Assembly: GCA_029975215.1 (NCBI GenBank) | Contig: JARKPO010000080.1 | Coordinates: 1 to 57,710, forward strand | DNA length: 57,710 nt | Direction: 5' to 3' | DNA from: Levilinea sp. | GTDB lineage: Bacteria > Chloroflexota > Anaerolineae > Anaerolineales > Anaerolineaceae | Shown: positions 52,826 to 57,710 of the stretch, in pieces | Layout: the number at the start of each line of letters is the position of its first letter | Numbering within the stretch: the first letter of the stretch is position 1 | The notes under the pieces: model-generated | Told to the model about the DNA's origin: nothing | Seen by the model: the letters and a program-made list of their open reading frames with translations, nothing else | Database searches by the model: none | Translations under genes and position numbers: made by a program

Positions 52826-53065
52826 TTACCGCTTTTTGATGAAATGTTCCAGTCCTGCAATAAAAAACCGGGCCCGGGGCTCGGCCGCCAGCCCGTGCTT
52901 CACCGGGAAGAACACAAAGGTGAGCAGGGTGAAGCCGAAGGCCAGGGCATAGGTCACCAGCAGCGAGACGGTGAAATTGACGTTGGCGGGCGTGCTTTTG
53001 GCCGTGAAATGGTACAGCGCGCTGGCGCCGATGGCCAGGGCGATGGAGAAGTAGAAGAGGGACAT
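52826..53065 (-). pseudogene. Truncated EamA/DMT transporter, N-terminal part
   Basis: 79 codons. Residues 1-55 (SLFYFSIALAIGASALYHFTAK then NFTVSLLVTYALAFGFTLLTFVFFP) are the first two helices of an EamA protein, including the N-x-x-x-S-L-L-V-T-Y segment. It then turns into KHGLAAEPRARFFIAGLEHFIKKR and stops, with no continuation in any frame downstream. A complete gene has about 290 residues. Weak ribosome site. Probably a deletion remnant; a real short protein is less likely. Confidence 0.65.
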
Positions 53066-53204
53066 GGGGGGTCTCATGGGTTGGGTGGGGGGAGGAGGCA
53101 TTCTATCGTTACTTGTAAAAAGATTTTATCATCTCAAATTGGAAATGTTTTTGAAGAAAATTCGTAAGCGATGCCACGTCAGCTTACATTTTGTCATGCT
53201 TCAT

Positions 53205-53882
53205 TTAGAGTTGAAAAGCGCGACTGGTTTCCCAGTCCACAAGAATTGTAGCCCAGAATTTTTCTCGATCTACTTCGATTCGAGTTTCTCGAACAATTTG
53301 CAGCCATTCTGAATGGCCTAATGGCCGCTCAGGTGTGACTTGAATGACCAGTATGCAGGGATTGGGATACGCTTTTTCATTCTTCTTGATCAGGGCACTT
53401 TTTATCAATGGAACCGCATTTTTGACAGGATAATCCGTATCCTGAACCATTGGTTCGCTTACAATAGTGTCGATTCCTTTTTTCAAATTCCGTATTCGCC
53501 GGATATTCTTACCACCATTCACAAAACCATATCGAGCCAACGCTTCTCGACGAAGATTCTCGATACCTTCTTCTTCGGGTGATGTCACCTCGATAAAAAT
53601 TTCCTTAGGAATGTATCCATATTCAACCTCCCGACCACTCACGCGAATTTTGGCATCAAAGTTCTGATCGCCTGGATAGTAACGGCACTTAACCTGCCGT
53701 CCAGGCTGTTCAAACCACTTCAGGAAAGCGGTGAGCGGAAGAATCTCTTCAATGAATTTCTTCGTGCCGTCCCCCTGTCGGAGATTAAGGCTTTTTGTGT
53801 CGAAACTGTCAAATTCTTGGTAGGCGCGGCGAACAAAGGTCGAAACACTTAGATAGTTAGAAAACATGGCTAAATTGGGCAT
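53205..53882 (-). CDS. Hypothetical protein of low-GC island
   Basis: 225 residues with no recognised domain. Mixed alpha/beta with DAKIRVSGREVEYGYIPKEIFIEVTSPEEE: a Asp and an E-V-T that recall the core strands of degenerate PD-(D/E)XK proteins, but a Lys is missing. No signal or membrane segment. AT-rich (many AAA, ATT, GAA), unlike the rest of the window. The ATG has no good ribosome site. It lies between the EamA remnant and a HEPN-like gene. Confidence 0.55.
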   Translation of the reverse strand: MPNLAMFSNYLSVSTFVRRAYQEFDSFDTKSLNLRQGDGTKKFIEEILPLTAFLKWFEQPGRQVKCRYYPGDQNFDAKIRVSGREVEYGYIPKEIFIEVTSPEEEGIENLRREALARYGFVNGGKNIRRIRNLKKGIDTIVSEPMVQDTDYPVKNAVPLIKSALIKKNEKAYPNPCILVIQVTPERPLGHSEWLQIVRETRIEVDREKFWATILVDWETSRAFQL

Positions 53883-53983
53883 TTTGTTTAGACACCGACG
53901 TCAGGGCAGGTCTTACGACGGATGGACAAAAGTTCTGAGTGAAGAGGTTTGCTTACCTGTATGTGAAGGTGCTCGACGATGAA

Positions 53984-54574
53984 TTAAGAAGCGCTGTGTA
54001 TTGAAGGGGGAATATCTCCTAGATGCCCCATTGTCAGCGAATTTATTGCATTGTTATAGGTTGTTGAGCGCGGCACCTCATATCCTTTTTCACGTGTTAT
54101 GGTATAAAAACGGTCCACCATATCTTTCGCTTTTTGCCGAAGGGTTTGAGCAGATTCTAACGATTTAGCTAATTCGTTGATTCTGCCGTGACAAATGGCA
54201 TTTCTAAAATCATGCAGTTCTCCAAAACCTGGGAACAGTCCAAGAGCTTTTTCAGCAATTCTATTATTGCGAATTTCCTGCCAATTTGTCGCTCTGTTTT
54301 CCTCAATAAATTCGTTATAAAACCAGGTTAATTTGTCCTTCATGCCTGGCTGCATTTTTCCATTGGAATCGCTTGGACTTCTCGGAAACTCATGAATATT
54401 TTTGCCTGCAGAGTCAAAGATATGGTTTAACGTCGCTTCTACATAAAAGCCGGCAAACAAAATTACAACCGTGCAATCTGTAACCAGCGTCCTTGGATCG
54501 TCTTGAATCGCACGATTTAGAGCTTGATAACTGGCTGCGATTAAGATAGCTGCGTGTTCACTTCCTTCTGACAT
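53984..54574 (-). CDS. HEPN-like protein
   Basis: 196 residues with AAGGAGGTAGTAT before ATG. All-helical; a central helix FRNAICHGRI gives R-x4-H, the RNase motif of HEPN domains, preceded by an Asp (LHDFRNAICHG) as often seen. The earlier half (IQDDPRTLVTDCTVVILFAGFYVEATLNHIF) packs as the first HEPN helices. HEPN proteins are common RNA-cutting effectors of toxin-antitoxin and defence systems. No MNT-type antitoxin gene is next to it; the nearby Mrr nuclease may belong to the same set. Confidence 0.65.
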   Translation of the reverse strand: MSEGSEHAAILIAASYQALNRAIQDDPRTLVTDCTVVILFAGFYVEATLNHIFDSAGKNIHEFPRSPSDSNGKMQPGMKDKLTWFYNEFIEENRATNWQEIRNNRIAEKALGLFPGFGELHDFRNAICHGRINELAKSLESAQTLRQKAKDMVDRFYTITREKGYEVPRSTTYNNAINSLTMGHLGDIPPSIHSAS

Positions 54575-54767
54575 ATACTACCTCCTTCAACGATTTCCAT
54601 GTCCTCACAACCACACGGCAAGAGTTCTTGCAGAGAAAATATTCTCTACACAAGGTTATCTAGACAGAATCAAACCTCAGGGTTGGATACTAATCTTTAG
54701 ACTTCAGAGAAAGTACGCATCTATCACTGCACCGCCGGTATTGTCAGGTCGGTTTTTTGGCAAAGCT

Positions 54768-55436
54768 CTACTGACTTTTCAATTTCTGCCACATCTCGAT
54801 AAACCTATCGCCATCATATAAGGACAAGGGTTTCCCTTTTGCCCACTCAATAGCCTGCGCAGAAAAACCACTCGTGGCAATGATCGTTCCGTGTGCCGCT
54901 TTTTCGTGGAGCATCACGCCATAAAATTCCCTGACAATTGGCTCCCCGACTGGCTTTCGCCAACGCTTACACTGCACAATCATGACCTTGCCATTTTTTG
55001 CTTTCACAACAACATCCACACCATGGTCACCGCTGGCGCCTGTCTTTCGAGCTTCAAAACCACGCGCGCGATAGAGTTCAGCAGCCATTTCTTCAAATTC
55101 ACCGGGCGGTAAATCTAACAAATCCTTTGCTGACATGCCGAAAGCTTTTTTTCTTAATTGTCCTGATTTAATATATTTCCAAACAAACCAGGCCGCGATC
55201 AAAACAAAACCAACAATAAAAAACAAGATGGTGCTTAAGGGTTCTGGGATCAGCCATGACGTCAATGGCTCTGGAGAAAAGAACAATACGATGCGAATAA
55301 CCGCCCAAAACGCCCACATGTAAATCATATTTCGCAGGCCGTTTTTTCTGCTTTGGAGCGGCGCAAGAATTAATACAAACCAGAAATCGAACATGATATC
55401 GAAAATGGGGAACAACATATCCATCAAAGAAACCAT
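54768..55436 (-). CDS. Membrane-anchored Mrr-type restriction endonuclease
   Basis: 222 residues; AGGAGGGTGAGAA before ATG. Three transmembrane helices in the first ~90 residues, then the Mrr_cat domain: PPGEFEEMAAELYRARGFEARKTGASGDHGVDVVV (GDHGVD with the catalytic Asp), VMIVQCKRW (Q-x-K) and HGTIIATSGFSAQAIEWAK. Membrane-anchored Mrr-like proteins of this sort are known; most soluble Mrr proteins act on methylated DNA. AT-rich, so probably acquired. A restriction or genome-processing role at the membrane is inferred. Confidence 0.85.
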   Translation of the reverse strand: MVSLMDMLFPIFDIMFDFWFVLILAPLQSRKNGLRNMIYMWAFWAVIRIVLFFSPEPLTSWLIPEPLSTILFFIVGFVLIAAWFVWKYIKSGQLRKKAFGMSAKDLLDLPPGEFEEMAAELYRARGFEARKTGASGDHGVDVVVKAKNGKVMIVQCKRWRKPVGEPIVREFYGVMLHEKAAHGTIIATSGFSAQAIEWAKGKPLSLYDGDRFIEMWQKLKSQ

Positions 55437-55576
55437 TTCTCACCCTCCTGATACCTGTGTTTTGTAAGAAGTTATGTAAAAGAAGACCAGAATATACTGC
55501 TCAGAAGTTGTCGGGGGTGAATTGGTTTCCCCAGGTGATGCTCCTTATCAACCCCGAGCCATTTTGGATCGTCAAC

Positions 55577-55927
55577 CTATCTTCGCGCATAGGCCACCGG
55601 ATTCTGACCCCCGGCAAATTCAATCCAATTCGAATAGGTCGTCCCGATTTCGTTCAGATGATTGAAACGGATTTCCTGTCTTCCGGCTTCCGGCGATTTT
55701 CGACAACCGGCATAGTTCCCCAGGAAAATACGGTTGATGTTCTCTCCGTCCCGGCGAAGGTAAACGATGACCTTATCCACATCTTCCAGGTTGTCAGGAT
55801 TCACCACCCAATTTCCAGTATACCCGTTGCCCAAAGCGTCCACGAAGAAATTATCCCCGTGGGTAAACACAACCACGGCTTCCTGATTAGGTGAGATCAC
55901 TTCCCGCGCTGTTGTATATAGGACCAT
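55577..55927 (-). CDS. Small hypothetical protein
   Basis: 116 residues; GGGAGGAGAAG before ATG, one of the best ribosome sites in the window. Alpha/beta, no signal or membrane segments: VVVFTHGDNFFVDALGNGYTGNWVVN then VIVYLRRDGENINRIFLGNYAGC. I do not recognise the family. AT-rich like its neighbours. Confidence 0.65.
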   Translation of the reverse strand: MVLYTTAREVISPNQEAVVVFTHGDNFFVDALGNGYTGNWVVNPDNLEDVDKVIVYLRRDGENINRIFLGNYAGCRKSPEAGRQEIRFNHLNEIGTTYSNWIEFAGGQNPVAYARR

Positions 55928-55980
55928 CTTCTCCTCCCTGTGTGACAAAACCGAATAGATACCAAATTTCAACTCCCCGC

Positions 55981-56454
55981 TCAGCCCTCACCGCCGCGGT
56001 CAATCCCATAGCCCAACGCCGCCGCCCGATTCAAAACCATGTCCAGAACCGGCATTTCCGGCTTCTGCTGCAAGGGGATCTTGCGCCGGCCCTCGTCCAC
56101 CAGGGTCAGCTCAAAGTACAGTCCCTTCTTCAGCCCGTCCTTCAAAAACCAGGCGCCCAAGGGGATTAACAGCAGCAGCATAAATTCGATATCATAGGCC
56201 TTGCCCCCGGCAAACAGCCACAAAATCAAATGGGGCAGCGGGTACAGGCCGGTGAGGATCAGCGCCGCGCTGAAGAGGGTCTGCACCAGCGGCCTTTCGG
56301 CCTGAAAGCCCTGCCGTAGGGTGATCTGGCGGATTTTTTCTTTGGGGACAAACCACAGCTTTTGGCCGCCCTCGATGTGGGCCACGCCCTTCGGACTGAA
56401 GCGCACGCCCAGGTATTCAACCAAGACCTCAGGGTTTTCAGCGGACTGTGTCAT
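55981..56454 (-). CDS. Membrane protein, PH-like, unknown
   Basis: 157 residues with GGGATGAACC before ATG. Beta-rich start (VEYLGVRFSPKGVAHIEGGQKLWFVPKEKIRQITL), two helices near residues 60-108 (LFSAALILTGLYPLPHLILWLF and IEFMLLLLIPLGAWFL), beta tail. A PH-like fold split by a hairpin of membrane helices is likely. Function unknown. 53 bases behind it begins the hypothetical gene above. Confidence 0.7.
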   Translation of the reverse strand: MTQSAENPEVLVEYLGVRFSPKGVAHIEGGQKLWFVPKEKIRQITLRQGFQAERPLVQTLFSAALILTGLYPLPHLILWLFAGGKAYDIEFMLLLLIPLGAWFLKDGLKKGLYFELTLVDEGRRKIPLQQKPEMPVLDMVLNRAAALGYGIDRGGEG

Positions 56455-56501
56455 GGTTCATCCCCTTTGCGATGGGAAGTTTGGGTTCGCGCGGGCGGGT
56501 C

Positions 56502-57119
56502 TTACCCCTCCCGGCGCATGGGCTGGCGCAGCACCGTGCGCATTTTCTCCGGCGCGGTGCGGCGCGGGTCGTTCAGGTAAATTTCGTGGTGCTTGCCGCT
56601 CAGGGCGCAGCCCTGCTCGTGGATAAAGGCGTGCAGGCGGGCAATGTTGGGCGCTTCATCTGCGTACGGCCCCCAGTGCATCACCTGCGCCGACAGGCCT
56701 TCGGTGAAGGTCTCAAAGCGCACCTTCTCCAGCGCGGGCAGGCCCTTCTTTTTGCGCACCTCGTCCAGCGTCTCCGCCGCCATCGGCGCGGTGACGACCT
56801 CCGGCTGCAGGGTCATCATGGTCCACAGCCACTGCTCCTTGTGCTCCACGCTGAACAGGCGCATGTCCTCCGTCCACCACAGGCCTTCCAAGGGCATCAC
56901 GGCGTAATCCTCGCCGCTGCTCTTTTTCACCTTAAATTTGAGCGCATAGGAAAGCGCGTAGAGCGCCTCCACCGCCTGGGCATATTCGGGGGCCGTGTTG
57001 GGGTCGCCCGCCCCATCCACCATCAGGAAGTTCAGCGGCGGCACCTCCACCACCGAAATTTCCGCCGCCGACGGGTGATAGAGATGCTTCCATTCTTTTT
57101 TCAGATCGCTCTTGCCCAT
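56502..57119 (-). CDS. GyrI-like domain protein
   Basis: 205 residues; AAAGGAACCGGAAT before ATG. FLMVDGAGDPNTAPEYAQAVEALYALSYALKF and AVMPLEGLWWTEDM, then EVRKKKGLPALEKVRFETFTEGLSAQVMHWGPYADEAPNIARLHAFI and HHEIYLNDPRRTAPEKMRTVLRQPM: a complete stand-alone GyrI-like (SOUL/GyrI small-molecule-binding) fold. Many such proteins bind or hydrolyse hydrophobic small molecules. Neighbour: DUF2200 gene 33 bases upstream. Confidence 0.92.
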   Translation of the reverse strand: MGKSDLKKEWKHLYHPSAAEISVVEVPPLNFLMVDGAGDPNTAPEYAQAVEALYALSYALKFKVKKSSGEDYAVMPLEGLWWTEDMRLFSVEHKEQWLWTMMTLQPEVVTAPMAAETLDEVRKKKGLPALEKVRFETFTEGLSAQVMHWGPYADEAPNIARLHAFIHEQGCALSGKHHEIYLNDPRRTAPEKMRTVLRQPMRREG

Positions 57120-57152
57120 ATTCCGGTTCCTTTCGAATCCACGGGGTCAGCC

Positions 57153-57506
57153 CTACGGCTGCCGCAGAATTTTCTCCAGGGCTTTGCCCCGGGCCAGCTC
57201 ATCCACCAGCTTATCCAGATAGCGGATGTTCTGCATGAGCCCATCTTCAATTTCTTCCACGCGCACGCCGCACACCACCCCGCGGATCAGCGCGCGGTGG
57301 GGGTTCATGGCCGGGGCCTGCTCGAAAAAGGTTTTCAGGTCCGCCCCCGCCTCCATCTGCTGGCGCAGCCCCGCCGCGTCGTAGCCCGTCAGCCAGCCGA
57401 TGACCGCATCTACCTCTTCGGCCGTGCGGTTTTTGCGCTCGGCCTTCTGCACATACAGCGGGTAGATCTGGGCAAATTTCATCGCAAAAACAGATTGTCT
57501 GGGCAT
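57153..57506 (-). CDS. DUF2200 family protein
   Basis: 117 residues; GGAGGAAGGAAC before ATG. FAMKFAQIYPLYVQKAERKNRTAEEVDAVIGWLTGY, then APAMNPHRALIRGVVCGVRVEEIEDGLMQNIRYLDKLVDELA cover the whole family, which is highly conserved and small, with no known function. It seems to head an operon with the GyrI-like gene. Confidence 0.95.
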   Translation of the reverse strand: MPRQSVFAMKFAQIYPLYVQKAERKNRTAEEVDAVIGWLTGYDAAGLRQQMEAGADLKTFFEQAPAMNPHRALIRGVVCGVRVEEIEDGLMQNIRYLDKLVDELARGKALEKILRQP

Positions 57507-57710
57507 GTTCCTTCCTCCAATGGCAAGGGGGTCCCCACCCCATATCGTTGATTATACAGGCCTCCCGCCCGCCTGCCAAATCAAAAAGCGCCCCGTGTCT
57601 GTCCCAAAGTCGGTTGGTGATTTAGCATGCAAACAGCAGACGGTTTTGGGGAATATTCGGCAAAGGAACCTAATGGATCCTGACCCCCGCAGCCATCAAT
57701 CCGCTGGCCA
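57507..57710. other. Right edge, no gene recognised
   Basis: Two hundred bases without an open frame that resembles a protein; holds the promoter for the DUF2200 gene and possibly the start of a feature beyond the edge. No tRNA or terminator structure was found. Confidence 0.5.

Noticed and set aside
1..57710. tRNA, rRNA, CRISPR arrays and prophage structural genes
   Set aside because: Read for cloverleaf ends, rRNA cores, regular repeat-spacer patterns and phage proteins; none was seen. Absence by eye is not proof.

Overview
The window looks like GC-rich chromosomal DNA of a bacterium, most plausibly an Anaerolineae-type member of Chloroflexota. This is an inference from the gene mix: very large secreted parallel beta-helix proteins, a DUF58/transglutaminase pair, DUF438, HXXEE and DUF4256 families and many GNAT acetyltransferases. 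It is not proved by any marker gene, since no rRNA, tRNA or ribosomal protein gene was found. About nine tenths of the genes are on the minus strand. The plus-strand exceptions are the DUF58/transglutaminase pair, ung, one short-chain dehydrogenase and one ABC exporter pair.

Layout. 0-0.3 kb: the tail of an IS transposase abuts the first 42 codons of an MFS gene, apparently an insertion. 0.3-3.8 kb: TetR plus membrane protein with a palindromic operator, a K+/H+ or Na+/H+ antiporter, and a VOC protein. 3.8-15.5 kb: the most distinctive block. Three paralogous secreted beta-helix proteins (two in tandem, the middle one frameshifted near its 3' end, the third separate) flank a DUF58 gene and a translationally coupled membrane transglutaminase. 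15.6-27 kb: housekeeping and accessory metabolism (nitroreductase, two drug-type MFS exporters, PxpC homologue with a hot-dog thioesterase, acetyltransferases, uracil-DNA glycosylase, MarR/SDR pair, isoprenylcysteine methyltransferase-like protein) with a truncated DUF438/PAS remnant. 27-30.6 kb: a lower-GC patch with two nuclease-like proteins, one of them an EVE-domain fusion. 30.8-38 kb: a ClC / HXXEE / nucleotidyltransferase operon, an ABC-2 exporter and a membrane-anchored zincin-like protein. 38-43.6 kb: HEAT- and WD40-repeat proteins, with an inverted 52-bp WD40 copy between them, DUF5680, EamA and RibD-like genes. 43.7-52.6 kb: an operon of nucleotidyltransferase, Imm-5-like protein and PD-(D/E)XK/XPD-type helicase; hydrolase; SET protein; CPBP protease; and a methyltransferase followed by an unusual deazaflavin-reductase/ketopantoate-reductase fusion. 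52.8-56 kb: a second low-GC patch with a truncated EamA gene, a HEPN-like protein, a membrane-anchored Mrr nuclease and unknowns. 56-57.5 kb: GyrI-like and DUF2200 genes.

The best candidates for something undescribed are the three beta-helix paralogues with the DUF58-transglutaminase pair (a possible cell-surface assembly/cross-linking set sharing a conserved Cys-[Ser/Thr]-Gly-Trp C-terminus), the reductase fusion at 50.3-51.8 kb, and the two nuclease/HEPN-rich low-GC patches that resemble defence islands. Rho-independent terminators with strong hairpins end several minus-strand units, and the coupling of starts and stops (GTGA or ATGA overlaps) supports the operons proposed.
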